Shown: positions 38,056 through 47,334, numbered from the stretch's first letter. The stretch: 64,000 nucleotides of DNA from CAZEFK01 sp964511405 (GCA_964511405.1 CAZEFK010000001.1:1-64000), one strand, 5' to 3'. Numbers and translations: made by a program. The notes: generated by a model from the sequence alone, not told the origin.

Positions 38056-38415
38056 CTTGCGGTGTGCCGCCAGGATCTTCTCGACCTCGCGGCGCAGGAC
38101 CTCGACATTGATCGGCTTGCGCATGGTGTAGTCGGCACCGGATGACTGCGCCTTGCGCAGCGCGAAGTCGGACACCGAGATCGCGATCACCGGCAGGTCC
38201 GGAAACCGGGTCTTCACGGCCGCTATGGTCTCGATCCCTTCCTTGTCGCGCATGAAGATATCGCTGATAACCAGATCCACGGCCGATGCGTCCAGGAACT
38301 GCATCAGCCCGGCGCCGTCGTCGAAGCCGTGGACGTCGTAGCCGCTGCGCTTCAGCGCCGCGGAGTACAGATTGACGATGATATCGTCGTCATCGACGAT
38401 CGCGATCCGTGCCAT
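38050..38415 (-). CDS. Stand-alone response regulator receiver
   Basis: Single CheY-like receiver domain of 121 residues with no output domain. The acidic pocket is D8-D9-D10, the phosphoacceptor D52 (LVISDIFMRDKEG), and the conserved Lys is in YTMRKPIN. It should take phosphate from a histidine kinase and act by protein contact. No kinase is adjacent. Convergent to the polysaccharide genes, it may regulate polymer production or belong to another pathway. Confidence 0.92.
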   Translation of the reverse strand: MARIAIVDDDDIIVNLYSAALKRSGYDVHGFDDGAGLMQFLDASAVDLVISDIFMRDKEGIETIAAVKTRFPDLPVIAISVSDFALRKAQSSGADYTMRKPINVEVLRREVEKILAAHRKS

Positions 38416-38451
38416 CGGCGGCCATGTCCTCCAGAGCTCTTGGCCCCCACC

Positions 38452-38464
38452 CTAGGAGCGTGTC
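38452..38464 (+). repeat. Second copy of CTAGGAGCGTGTC
   Basis: This 13-bp sequence repeats exactly the left arm of the inverted repeat at 38025-38037, in the same orientation, on the other side of the receiver gene. Here no complementary arm follows, so it is not a hairpin. Confidence 0.6.
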
Positions 38465-38538
38465 TCCGTAATGGCGAGGGCAGAGATGGGGCGTGCGGGA
38501 GCAGCGTGGCGGGCGCCGGGTTGGGCCGACGAACAGGA

Positions 38539-38739
38539 TCACATTCGCGACCGCTCGGCCTTGTAATCGTAGGAGTCACCCCACTCCAACTTACCCATCA
38601 GATCGAGCAGGCCCTTCTGCTTACGGCGGGCAATGAACTCGCGCAGCGCCTGGGTCACCGCCGCCTTCTTGGTCCGCTCGCCGCTGACGGCAAGCGCCTC
38701 CTCCAGAAGAGCCGGATCGAGATCGAGGTTGGTCGTCAT
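38539..38739 (-). CDS. VapB-like antitoxin without a toxin partner
   Basis: Small 66-residue protein of the VapB type II antitoxin family (DUF2191 style): a short strand start (MTTNLDLDPALLEEAL), the helix TKKAAVTQALREFIARRKQK and the acidic-aromatic tail LEWGDSYDYK that would block a VapC active site. VapC genes normally overlap the antitoxin 3' end, but only 123 bp separate this stop from the next gene and no toxin frame exists there or upstream. It may be an orphan or regulate a toxin elsewhere. Confidence 0.8.
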   Translation of the reverse strand: MTTNLDLDPALLEEALAVSGERTKKAAVTQALREFIARRKQKGLLDLMGKLEWGDSYDYKAERSRM

Positions 38740-38818
38740 GTGTGAACCCCCGCACAGTAGGTGGTACAAGACGAACGCCGGCTCAAGCCTGCCGGACAGG
38801 GGGAACCGGCCGACCTCG

Positions 38819-41719
38819 TCAAGGCGCCGCCAGCGCGTCGACCAACGGCGTGCGGCGCATCGCACCCGGCGGACCGGTCAGCCGAAGCCCGACTTCCGGC
38901 AGTCCTGCGGGGCCATCCACGTGCGCCGTCACGGTCAGATCGGCATCGCCGACATTCAGGTCGACGCTGCCGCGCACCGCCAAGGTCCCAGCGGGGCCGG
39001 AGCCCTCCAGATGCTCGATGCGGGCAATCCCGTCGGCCAGCCGGACCTGCCCGGTCGCCGTCGCGATCCGGCTGGACCCGCGGTCCAGGGCCGCGGTCGC
39101 GCCGTCGCGGTCGGCTGTGGCCAGGGCCGGGCCGAGCGCGGCCAAGTCGATGCCGGCCACGGTCCCGCCCTGCGCCGACAGCTCGATCGACCCCGCCAGC
39201 CCGGCCACGAGTGCGGCTGCGGTGGTGCCGCTGGTCGACAGTTGGGCTGTGCCGTCGATGGCAAACCCAGACAAGCCGAGCAGCGGCAGATGGGCGGCCA
39301 GGCGGTCGAACGGCAACCCGGCGATCGACAGGTCGGCCTTGAGATCGCTGCCCAGGCCGAGACGCGCCGTGCCGGCCAGGGTCGCACCCTGCCAGCCGAT
39401 GCCGATCCGGTCCAACGTCAAGCCCGCGTGGTCGAGCTTGCCCTGCAGATCGATGGCGTCGAACGCCTCGCCCGCGGCGCGTACAGCTTTGGCCGCAAGC
39501 GCCAGCTGCATCGAGCGCGCCCCATCCGGCATCGGCAGGCCGACCGCGATGCGGCCGAGCACCGCATCGAGATCAAGCTGGTCGAAGGACAAGGTCAAGG
39601 ACGGCGGCGCGTCGGCCGGCACCGCGATGCTGCCGGTGAACCGGTCCGACCCTAGAGTGCCGGCCAGGTCGTCGAAGCGGGCGCCGCCGCCGCCGAGCGT
39701 CAAGGTGGCCTTGGCGGCGACCGGGACGGCCGCACCCGGCGCCGGCGCCGGCACCCCGGCCAGGGTCGCGATCAGCCGCGCCGCGTCGGGATGATCCGCC
39801 TCGAGCAGCGCGCTGCCACGGCCGCCGAGCAGGTCGCCCTGCCCGTTCAAGCGGATCCGCGCACCGGCGGCACCGCCGTCGCCGGTGACGGCCAGCTGGT
39901 CCAAGCGTCCTTCGACGCTAAGGGACGCCCCGAGCTTTGGCAGCGACGTCGCAGGCAGGCCCAGGGCCCGCATTGTGTCCGCCCCTTGCTCGGCCCGGAT
40001 GTCGAGCGTCACATCGACACTGGGCGGCCAGGCCTGACGGCCAAGCACGCCGGCCATGGCAAAGCTGGCGCCCGCCAGGTCTGCGCTGGTCAGTTCCTTG
40101 ATGGTCAAGGCCCCCGCGGCAAGGGTCAGGTCGGCCACCACATCCCGCGCGGTCACCCCGGCCAGGACCAGGGTGCCGATGCGGGCCTGCAGGTTGGCAT
40201 CAAAACCCAAGAGCCAGCCGAGCGGCGCCGGGCCGCCAAGCGGCACCCCGCCGATCGCCAGCCGGTCCACGACCAGGTTGGCGCCGATCGCCGGCCGTTC
40301 ATGCAGCGCCACCACCAGGCCGCCGGTCAGCCGGCTCTGGTCGAAGCGCAGATCGATCTGGTCCAGCTGCACGGTCTGGGCATCGGCCGTGACGCTGGCC
40401 GTCAGCGACACGCCGCGGCGGTTCCACAGCGGGCTTCCCGGATCGGGCCCCCGTTCGAGCCAGGCCAGCACGCCGCTCAACGCGTCGGCGCCGCCCTCGA
40501 CCGTGCCGGCGAAGCGGCCTGCGCGCAGATCGACGCTGCCCGCCACCGACAGATCGGCGCCGCCCGGAAACTGCGCCGTGAGCTGGGTGAGATCCAGCCG
40601 TCCCGCCGGATCGAGCGTTCCGGCCAGCCGTCCCTGCCGCACCACGCCGCCACGCCAGATCACGGCCTCACCCCCGAGGTCGAGCGTGCCGCGCCAGCCC
40701 GCCAATGCCGCCGCCCGCCCGTCGGCAGAAAGCGGCAGGGTGAGCCAGGGGTCCAGATCGAAGCGGGTCGACCGCAACGCGATCTCAGCCGCCGGCGTCG
40801 CGCCGCCGATGAGCGCGACCCGCCCGGCAAGCCGGCTCTCGCCGAGCGCGGCACTGACCTGGTCCAGAACAACGCTGTCCGGGCCGACGCGGACGGTGGC
40901 GTCGAGGCTGCCGCTCTCGATCGTGGCAGGCGCGTCCTTGGCCGGTGCCGGCCAGCCGGCGAGCGCGCTGAGGTGGCGCAGGTCGGCATGCAGCTTGGCC
41001 GCCAGAGGTGCCGCCTGGGCCGGGTCGACGGTGCCCGACAGCCGCAGCAGCAGGGCATCGCCCTGTAGCCCGACGGTGCCGCCCAGCGATCGGCGCCCCG
41101 ACGGCGTCGGCGCGCCGAGCTGCAGCGCGGCCTTGACCGGCCATCCCCGCCAGCGGCCGCCGGCATCGACCTGCAGGCCGCCGGCCGGCGCATCCGCGGT
41201 GATCTCGGCATCCATCGCCTCGATCACCTGCTCGCCGCCAGCGCCATGCCAGCGCAGCCTGCCGTCGACCAGGATCGAGCGGGTGACCTGGAGATGGTCG
41301 CCGCCAGCCCCGGCGAGATCCCAGTTCGGCCGGCCCGCAACCGTCTCGACGAGCATATCAGGCTCGACCAGCACCAGCGACGAGGCGACCAGCTGGCCGG
41401 TCAGCAGATCGGCCAGCGACAGATCGGCATTGATGGTCCGGATATGGGCCATCTCCGCCTGGCTGCCGCCGGCCGCATTGGCGATGTGCACATCCTCCGC
41501 CGACAAACTCGGCCTCGGCAGCAGCCGCAGGCGGATCGGCCCGCGGATGGCGACCGGACGGCCGGTCAGCTCGCGGGCGGCGGCTTCGAACGCGGGCCGG
41601 TAGCGGTTCCAGTCGACCAACAGCGGCCCGATCGCCGCGGTCGCGACCACGAGCAGTACCAAAACGGCGGCGGCGGCGATCCAGACCCAAGGCAGGGACC
41701 CGCCATCGTCGGCGGGCAG
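38819..41719 (-). CDS. AsmA-family envelope protein, start codon unclear
   Basis: Large AsmA-like protein; the family spans the periplasm from an inner-membrane anchor and is linked to lipid transport. A membrane helix (WIAAAAVLVLLVVATAAIGP) is followed by LLVDWNRYRPAFEAAARELTG, the classic AsmA start, and a long beta-rich body with GRPNWDLAG; the C-terminus is the AsmA_2 type. The frame is open for about 200 codons upstream, through the Nudix gene, but no ATG, GTG or TTG lies in the 60 codons before the helix. The coordinate uses CTG 41719, giving 966 residues, as a placeholder; ATC, ATA or a frameshift are alternatives. Confidence 0.8.
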   Translation of the reverse strand: MPADDGGSLPWVWIAAAAVLVLLVVATAAIGPLLVDWNRYRPAFEAAARELTGRPVAIRGPIRLRLLPRPSLSAEDVHIANAAGGSQAEMAHIRTINADLSLADLLTGQLVASSLVLVEPDMLVETVAGRPNWDLAGAGGDHLQVTRSILVDGRLRWHGAGGEQVIEAMDAEITADAPAGGLQVDAGGRWRGWPVKAALQLGAPTPSGRRSLGGTVGLQGDALLLRLSGTVDPAQAAPLAAKLHADLRHLSALAGWPAPAKDAPATIESGSLDATVRVGPDSVVLDQVSAALGESRLAGRVALIGGATPAAEIALRSTRFDLDPWLTLPLSADGRAAALAGWRGTLDLGGEAVIWRGGVVRQGRLAGTLDPAGRLDLTQLTAQFPGGADLSVAGSVDLRAGRFAGTVEGGADALSGVLAWLERGPDPGSPLWNRRGVSLTASVTADAQTVQLDQIDLRFDQSRLTGGLVVALHERPAIGANLVVDRLAIGGVPLGGPAPLGWLLGFDANLQARIGTLVLAGVTARDVVADLTLAAGALTIKELTSADLAGASFAMAGVLGRQAWPPSVDVTLDIRAEQGADTMRALGLPATSLPKLGASLSVEGRLDQLAVTGDGGAAGARIRLNGQGDLLGGRGSALLEADHPDAARLIATLAGVPAPAPGAAVPVAAKATLTLGGGGARFDDLAGTLGSDRFTGSIAVPADAPPSLTLSFDQLDLDAVLGRIAVGLPMPDGARSMQLALAAKAVRAAGEAFDAIDLQGKLDHAGLTLDRIGIGWQGATLAGTARLGLGSDLKADLSIAGLPFDRLAAHLPLLGLSGFAIDGTAQLSTSGTTAAALVAGLAGSIELSAQGGTVAGIDLAALGPALATADRDGATAALDRGSSRIATATGQVRLADGIARIEHLEGSGPAGTLAVRGSVDLNVGDADLTVTAHVDGPAGLPEVGLRLTGPPGAMRRTPLVDALAAP

Positions 41720-41802
41720 CGTGGGGGACGGGCCGAACGTCTGGGGTGGACGACGGCCGAAGGACGGTTCGATCCCGGCGCGGCGCCGGTCGACGTCGCG
41801 AG

Positions 41803-42411
41803 CTATGGCCGGACACCCAGCTCGGCCAGCAGGCGCTCGCGCAGCGGCTGCAGCGCCGCCTCGCGGCTGGCCACGACGTGGAGGGCCGCGGCGTGGACCG
41901 CGGCGACATGGTAGGCCTGGAACTTCAGGCGGCCGTGGCGCAGGTCGGCCACCAGACGATCGAACGGCTTGCGGTAGACCTCGATGTCCTCGCCGGGATC
42001 GAGTTCGATGCCGCCGATCTCGGCCACCGGAAACGCCAGGTAGGTCCAGATCCGGTTGGTCTGGACGGCGGGATTGGCCCAGGTCTCGGCCAGCTCGGTC
42101 CAGGCGCCGCCACCATAGCCGGTCTCCTCGGCCAGCTCGCGCTGCGCGGTCGACAGGGCGTTGGCGTCCTTGGTCTCGATCACGCCGCTGGGCAGGCCGG
42201 GGATCACGCGCTGGGCGCCGTGGCGGTATTCGCGGACCAGGATGGCCTCGCCGTCGGCGGTCAGCGCCACGACATTGATCCAATCCGGCCATTCCAGGAT
42301 GTGATAGCCGGTCAGCACATGGCCGCGCGCCGTTACGCACTCATCCGTGCGCAGGGTCATCCAGCGATCCCGGTAGGTGATGTGGCTTGACTTGACCGTC
42401 CACGGTTTCAT
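41803..42411 (-). CDS. Nudix hydrolase with altered Nudix box
   Basis: A 202-residue protein of the ADP-ribose pyrophosphatase-like Nudix type, cleaving nucleoside diphosphate derivatives. NVVALTADGEAILVREYRHG and the box GVIETKDANALSTAQ followed by RELAEETGY are clear, but relative to the consensus the first Glu is Asp and one extra residue stands before the RE pair. The catalytic EE pair is intact. It starts 21 bp after the FAD-linked dehydrogenase and precedes the AsmA-like gene, so the three may be one operon. Substrate is unknown. Confidence 0.87.
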   Translation of the reverse strand: MKPWTVKSSHITYRDRWMTLRTDECVTARGHVLTGYHILEWPDWINVVALTADGEAILVREYRHGAQRVIPGLPSGVIETKDANALSTAQRELAEETGYGGGAWTELAETWANPAVQTNRIWTYLAFPVAEIGGIELDPGEDIEVYRKPFDRLVADLRHGRLKFQAYHVAAVHAAALHVVASREAALQPLRERLLAELGVRP

Positions 42412-42432
42412 GACGCCACTCCGGGGCAGGGG

Positions 42433-43839
42433 TCAGAGACGGACGATCTTGCCGGGATTGAGCAGGTTGGCCGGATCGAGCGCGCGCTTGATCTGGCGCA
42501 TCACGCTGAGCGCCTCGCCATGCTCGGCGACCAGGAAGTCCATCTTGCCATAGCCGACCCCATGCTCGCCGGTACAGGTTCCGTCCATCGCCAGCGCCCG
42601 CCGCACCAGCCGGTCGTTGAGCCGGCTGGCTTCGGCGATTTCCTCCGGCTTGTCGGGATCGACCAGGAACGACAGGTGGAAATTGCCGTCGCCGACATGG
42701 CCGACCAGCGGCCCCAGCATCGTCGATGCCTGAAGGTCGGCCTTGGTCTCGGCGATGCACTCGGCCAGGCGGCTGATCGGCACGCAGACATCGGTCGCCC
42801 AGCCTTTCGACCCCGGCTTCAGCGCCAGGGCCGCGTAATAGGCCTTGTGCCGCGCCTCCCACAGCCGCGTGCGATCCTCCTGGCGGGTCGCCCAGCGGAA
42901 ATCGGCCGCGCCGTTCTCCGATGCCAGCGCCTGGACCTGCTCGGCCTGCTCGACCACGCCGCGCTCGGTGCCGTGGAATTCGAAGAACAGGGTCGACGCC
43001 ACCGGATAGTCGGTCTTCGAATAGCGGTTGACGGCATCCATCATGACGTCGTCCAGCAGCTCCATGCGGGCGACCGGAATGCCCGACTGGATGACCTGGA
43101 TCACGGTGTCGACCGCGGCGCCGAGGCTCGGGAACGACACGACCGCGGCCGAAACCGCCTCCGGGACGGCATAGAGCCGGAGCGTGACCTCGGTGATCAC
43201 GCCCAGCGTGCCCTCCGAGCCCACGAACAGGCGCGTGAGGTCGTAGCCGGCGGCCGACTTGCGGCTGCGGCGGGCGGTGCGGATGATCCGGCCGTCGGCC
43301 AGCACCACCGTCAGCGCCAGCACGTTCTCGCGCATCGTGCCGTAGCGCACGGCGTTGGTGCCCGAGGCCCGGGTCGCCGCCATGCCGCCCAGCGACGCGT
43401 CGGCACCGGGATCGATCGGGAAGAACAGGCCCGAGCTCTTGAGATGCGCGTTGAGCGCCTTGCGGGTCAGGCCGGCCTCGACCGTGACGTCCATGTCCTC
43501 GGGGCTGAGCCGCAGGACGCGGGTCATGCCCGACAGGTCGATGGACACGCCGCCCGCGAGCGCCGCCACCTGGCCTTCCAGCGACGTGCCGGTGCCGAAG
43601 GGAATGATCGGGACGCCATGCTCGGCGCAGATGCGCACGACGGCGGCGACCTCGTCGGTGGATTCGACGAACGCGACGGCATCGGGCGGAAACGCGGCAT
43701 GGTAGGACTCGTCACGGCCGTGCTGCTCACGCACCGCCGCCGCGGTCGACAGCCGGCTGCCCAGCAGCGCGCCCAGCGCTGCGATCGCTGACGTGGTCGC
43801 GGTCGGCGCCGCAGCCGGCTTGAGCATCACCTCCGCCAT
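42433..43839 (-). CDS. FAD-linked D-lactate/glycolate dehydrogenase-like oxidoreductase
   Basis: Flavoprotein of the GlcD/Dld family, oxidising a 2-hydroxy acid such as D-lactate or glycolate and passing electrons to the respiratory chain. The 468 residues from ATG 43839 (AAGGGG site 6 nt upstream) contain the FAD-binding IPFGTGTSLEGQVAAL, FPIDPGADASLGGMAATRAS and VGSEGTLGVITEVTLRL. The C-terminal domain holds the metal-ligand pattern GHVGDGNFH and GTCTGEHGVGYGK. No GlcE or GlcF partners are adjacent, favouring a single-subunit D-lactate dehydrogenase. Confidence 0.9.
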   Translation of the reverse strand: MAEVMLKPAAAPTATTSAIAALGALLGSRLSTAAAVREQHGRDESYHAAFPPDAVAFVESTDEVAAVVRICAEHGVPIIPFGTGTSLEGQVAALAGGVSIDLSGMTRVLRLSPEDMDVTVEAGLTRKALNAHLKSSGLFFPIDPGADASLGGMAATRASGTNAVRYGTMRENVLALTVVLADGRIIRTARRSRKSAAGYDLTRLFVGSEGTLGVITEVTLRLYAVPEAVSAAVVSFPSLGAAVDTVIQVIQSGIPVARMELLDDVMMDAVNRYSKTDYPVASTLFFEFHGTERGVVEQAEQVQALASENGAADFRWATRQEDRTRLWEARHKAYYAALALKPGSKGWATDVCVPISRLAECIAETKADLQASTMLGPLVGHVGDGNFHLSFLVDPDKPEEIAEASRLNDRLVRRALAMDGTCTGEHGVGYGKMDFLVAEHGEALSVMRQIKRALDPANLLNPGKIVRL

Positions 43840-44001
43840 GCCGTCCCCTTGGCTCATGCCCCGCGGGCCCGTGCCCGTCGGAACCCACACGTACCCTTCG
43901 CCCCGACGTCACGCAAGGCGGCGCATTTGCATGGGCCCCAGGTTTGCAAGCAAGGCTCGCGACCGCCCAGGATGGTCAGGACGACAAACGCGCCACGCCT
44001 G

Positions 44002-44625
44002 TCAGCGCACCACCGCGCCGACCATCAGCCGCAGGCCGAGGGCGGCCATCACGGTCGCCGCGACGCGGTCGATGGCTGCCTTGGCCCGCAGATAGGCCGC
44101 GCGCGGCCGTGCTGACGAGAACGCCACGGCAACGACGGTGTACCAGCCGGCCTCCACCGCGAAGATCAAGGGCAGCAGCACCGGCCCGAGCCAGGCCGGC
44201 GGCGCCGCCGGCAGCAGGGCCGCAACGATGGTGGCGTAGAACAGCAGGGCCTTGGGATTGCTGAGCTGGGTCCCGAGCGCCAGCCAGAAGGCACGCGTGC
44301 CGCCGCCGTCGAGCACCGCGCCCATGGCCATGGGCGTCGCCGCGCCCCGCCACAGCCGGACCGCCAGATACAAGAGGTACAGGCCACCGGCCAGCTTCAG
44401 CCCGGCCGCCAGCCATCCCGCCTCGGCCAGCAGCGCCTGGAGGCCGATCAGTGCCAGGGTCGCCAGGATCACACTGCCGGTCCCCATGCCGGCCGCCGCC
44501 GCCAGTCCGGCACGGCGCGACTGCGCCACCGCCGTGCGCGCGACCAGCACGAAGCTCGGGCCCGGGCTGATGGCACCGATCGCAATGGCGCCGAGGATCG
44601 CGAGAATTGCAAGGCCGGTCTGCAT
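44002..44625 (-). CDS. LysE-family amino acid exporter
   Basis: Inner-membrane protein of 207 residues with about six helices. The family mark GAISPGPSFVLVARTAV stands at residues 17-33, and LGTQLSNPKALLFYATIV in the middle holds the conserved Asn-Pro-Lys. GGAGGAG precedes the ATG. Members (RhtB, LysE, LeuE) export amino acids or homoserine lactones; the substrate is not predictable. It is divergent from the TerB-J gene. The 162-bp gap below its stop should hold the dehydrogenase promoter, but no boxes stand out. Confidence 0.91.
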   Translation of the reverse strand: MQTGLAILAILGAIAIGAISPGPSFVLVARTAVAQSRRAGLAAAAGMGTGSVILATLALIGLQALLAEAGWLAAGLKLAGGLYLLYLAVRLWRGAATPMAMGAVLDGGGTRAFWLALGTQLSNPKALLFYATIVAALLPAAPPAWLGPVLLPLIFAVEAGWYTVVAVAFSSARPRAAYLRAKAAIDRVAATVMAALGLRLMVGAVVR

Positions 44626-44774
44626 GGGGCTCCTCCGTTTTCGATTCAGTCACGCTTCGCGCTTAGTCTATCGTTGCGCCATCTTACCGCAGCGCAGCAA
44701 GGAGATCGCGCCGGCGGACGTCCCACCGCCGGCGCGGGTCGCGTGACCTGTACGAGGAGACGAGGGTCTTGACC

Positions 44775-45521
44775 ATGAGCTTGTGGGGCAGACTGATCGG
44801 CGGCGCGGCCGGCTTCGCCCTCGGCGGCCCGCTCGGCGCGCTGGTAGGCGCGGTCGCCGGCTTCGCCGCCGACATGCTCGGGCAAGGCGGGATGCCGGAC
44901 GACGCGCCGCCCGACAACACCCGCTCGATCGCGTTCACGATCGGGGTCATCGCCCTCGGCGCCAAGATGGCCAAGGCCGACGGCGAGGTCACGGGCGACG
45001 AGGTCATGGCCTTCCGCGAAGTGTTTCAGGTCGCACCAGAGGAGAGCGCCAACGTCCAGTGGGTGTTCGAGCGGGCGATGCGCGATACCGCCGGCTACGA
45101 CGCCTATGCCCGCCAGATCGCCGGCCTGTTCCGCGACAACCCGGCGGTGCTGGAAGAGGTTGTCGGCGGGCTGTTCCACATTGCCAAGGCCGACGGCATC
45201 GTGACTCCGGCCGAAATCGACTATCTGCGCAGCGTCGCGCGGATCTTCGGCTTCGACGACGCCAAGTTCGAGCGCCTGCGGCGCATCCATCTGGGCTACG
45301 ACCAGGCGGCCGAGGACGATCCTTACGAGGTGCTGGAGGCCTCGCCGGACGACGACGACGAGGCCTTGCATGCGGCCTATCGCCGGCTGGTGCGCGAGAA
45401 CCATCCGGACATGCTGATCGCCAGCGGCGTGCCGCCCCAGGCGATCGCCGTGGCGACCGCGAAGCTGGCGGCGATCAACGCGGCCTGGCGGCAGGTGCGC
45501 CGCGAGCGCGGAATGAAGTGA
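44775..45521 (+). CDS. TerB-J-domain protein (DjlA-like)
   Basis: A 248-residue co-chaperone-like protein. Residues 1-35 are Gly/Ala-rich and hydrophobic and may insert in the inner membrane; about 50-165 form a TerB-type acidic helical domain (IALGAKMAKADGEVTGDEV and FHIAKADGIVTPAEIDYL); about 180-248 form a J domain with the HPD motif in RRLVRENHPDMLI. The order matches E. coli DjlA, a membrane DnaK partner. ATG 44775 is preferred over TTG 44769. The ABC-F gene follows 13 bp later. Confidence 0.88.
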   Translation: MSLWGRLIGGAAGFALGGPLGALVGAVAGFAADMLGQGGMPDDAPPDNTRSIAFTIGVIALGAKMAKADGEVTGDEVMAFREVFQVAPEESANVQWVFERAMRDTAGYDAYARQIAGLFRDNPAVLEEVVGGLFHIAKADGIVTPAEIDYLRSVARIFGFDDAKFERLRRIHLGYDQAAEDDPYEVLEASPDDDDEALHAAYRRLVRENHPDMLIASGVPPQAIAVATAKLAAINAAWRQVRRERGMK

Positions 45522-45534
45522 CGACTCTCGAACG

Positions 45535-47334
45535 ATGACCCTTCCCCTGGTCGCCTTGACCGACGCGACCGTCACCTTCGGCGGGCGCCCGGCGTTCGAC
45601 GGCCTGAGCGTCGGGCTCGGCGCCGGCGAGCGGGTGTGCCTGGTCGGCCGCAACGGCTCGGGCAAGTCCACCCTGATGCGGGCGCTGGCCGGCGAGATCG
45701 AGCTGGACGGCGGCAGCCGATTCGTGCAGCCCGGCACCCGCATCGCCTATCTGCCGCAGGAGCCGCGGTTCGGCGGCATGGCCACGGTCGCCGACTATGT
45801 CGCCACCGGCCTGCCGGCCGACGCCGGTGCCGCCGGGCCGGGCCGGGTGGCTTCGGTGCTGGATGCGCTGCGCCTGGCCCCCGACGCCGAGCCGGGGACG
45901 CTGTCGGGCGGCGAGGCGCGCCGCGCCGATCTGGCCCGGCTGCTGGCCGCCGATGCCGACGTGCTGCTGCTGGACGAGCCCACCAACCACCTGGACATCG
46001 ACACCATCCTGTGGCTGGAGCGGGAGCTGGGCGGCCAGCGCGGCGCGCTGCTGATGATCAGCCACGACCGGGCGTTCCTCGGCGCGCTCAGCCGGCGCAC
46101 CTGGTGGCTGGATCGCGGCCAGGCGCGCCGACGCGAGGCGGGCTATCCCGGGTTCGAGGACTGGGCCGAGCAGGTCCTGGCGGCCGAGGCCCAGGCGGTC
46201 CATCGCGACCAGCGCAAGCTGGTCGCGGAGACCAAGTGGCTGCGCGAGGGGCTGAGCGCCCGGCGCAAGCGCAACGAGGGCCGGGTTCGGGCGCTGCAGG
46301 CCCTGCGCCGCAGCCTGACCGAGCGCGACGGCCCGGTCGGGCGGGCCAAGCTGGCGGTGTCGGAGGCCGAGGGCGGCGGCAGCCTGGTCATCGAGGCAGA
46401 GCATGTCGACAAGGCCTTCGACCGGCCGGTCGTCCGCGATTTCTCGATCAAGATCAAGCGCGGCGCCCGCATCGGCGTGATCGGGCCGAACGGCGCCGGC
46501 AAGACCACACTGATCCGGCTCCTGACCGGCGAGCTGGCGCCGGACCGCGGCCGGATCAGGCTGGGCGTCGGGCTGGAGGCCGCCTATTTCGACCAGCGCC
46601 GCGCCGCCCTCGACCCCGAGCGCTCGGTCGCCTGGGCGCTCACCGACGGGTCCGGCGACCAGGTGATGGTCGACGGCCGGCCCCGCCATGTCGTGAGCTA
46701 TCTGAAGGACTTCCTGTTCACGGACGTCCAGGCGATGAGCCCGGTCAAGGCGCTGTCGGGCGGCGAACGGGCGCGGCTGCTGCTGGCCAAGCTGTTCGCT
46801 CGGCCGTCCAACCTGCTGATCCTGGACGAGCCGACCAACGACCTCGACATGGACACGCTCGACCTGCTGGAAGACGTGCTCGGCGACTACGGCGGCACCG
46901 TGCTCGCGGTCAGCCACGACCGCGATTTCCTGGACCGGATCGCGACGTCGGTGATCGCCCTGGACGGCACCGGGCGCGCGGTCGAATACGCCGGCGGCTA
47001 TACCGACTACTTGGCGCAGCGGCCGCCGCCGGTCGCAGCCCCCCCGCCGGCGCCCAAGCCGGCACGGACGGCGGAGCCGCGGCCGGCCGCACGCCGCGAC
47101 CGGCTGTCCTACAAGGACGAGCGCGAGCGCCAGCTGCTGCCCGACCGCATCGCCGGGCTGGAAGCCGAGATCGCCAAGCTCGAGGCCGACCTCGGCGATC
47201 CGGCCCTGTACCGCCGCGACGCCGGCCGCTTCGCCGCCGCCGCCGAGCGGGTCGCCGCCGCCCGCGCCGAGTTGGCGTCGGCCGAGGAGCGCTGGCTGGA
47301 GCTGGAGCTGCTGGCGGAGCAAGCGCGGGGGTAA
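45535..47334 (+). CDS. uup: ABC-F family ATPase (Uup-like)
   Basis: Soluble twin-ATPase protein of 599 residues without membrane segments. Both cassettes are complete: Walker A GRNGSGKST and GPNGAGKTT, signatures LSGGEARRADLARLL and LSGGERARLLLAKLF, and Walker B LLLDEPTNHLD and LILDEPTNDLD. An ABC-F linker with KWLREGLSARRKRNEGR separates them, and a C-terminal coiled coil follows a Pro-rich spacer. This matches Uup, a ribosome- or DNA-structure-associated factor. The adjoining haloacid dehalogenase gene converges, the two stops being directly adjacent. Confidence 0.93.
   Translation: MTLPLVALTDATVTFGGRPAFDGLSVGLGAGERVCLVGRNGSGKSTLMRALAGEIELDGGSRFVQPGTRIAYLPQEPRFGGMATVADYVATGLPADAGAAGPGRVASVLDALRLAPDAEPGTLSGGEARRADLARLLAADADVLLLDEPTNHLDIDTILWLERELGGQRGALLMISHDRAFLGALSRRTWWLDRGQARRREAGYPGFEDWAEQVLAAEAQAVHRDQRKLVAETKWLREGLSARRKRNEGRVRALQALRRSLTERDGPVGRAKLAVSEAEGGGSLVIEAEHVDKAFDRPVVRDFSIKIKRGARIGVIGPNGAGKTTLIRLLTGELAPDRGRIRLGVGLEAAYFDQRRAALDPERSVAWALTDGSGDQVMVDGRPRHVVSYLKDFLFTDVQAMSPVKALSGGERARLLLAKLFARPSNLLILDEPTNDLDMDTLDLLEDVLGDYGGTVLAVSHDRDFLDRIATSVIALDGTGRAVEYAGGYTDYLAQRPPPVAAPPPAPKPARTAEPRPAARRDRLSYKDERERQLLPDRIAGLEAEIAKLEADLGDPALYRRDAGRFAAAAERVAAARAELASAEERWLELELLAEQARG

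Noticed and set aside
23043..38415. The polysaccharide block as a recently acquired genomic island
   Set aside because: GC content and codon style look like the rest of the window, and no tRNA, integrase, transposase or flanking repeats were seen.
41720..42340. N-terminal extension of the AsmA-like frame through the Nudix gene
   Set aside because: These 200 or so residues are Arg and Pro-rich and unlike AsmA; the Nudix gene in the other frame is clearly coding.
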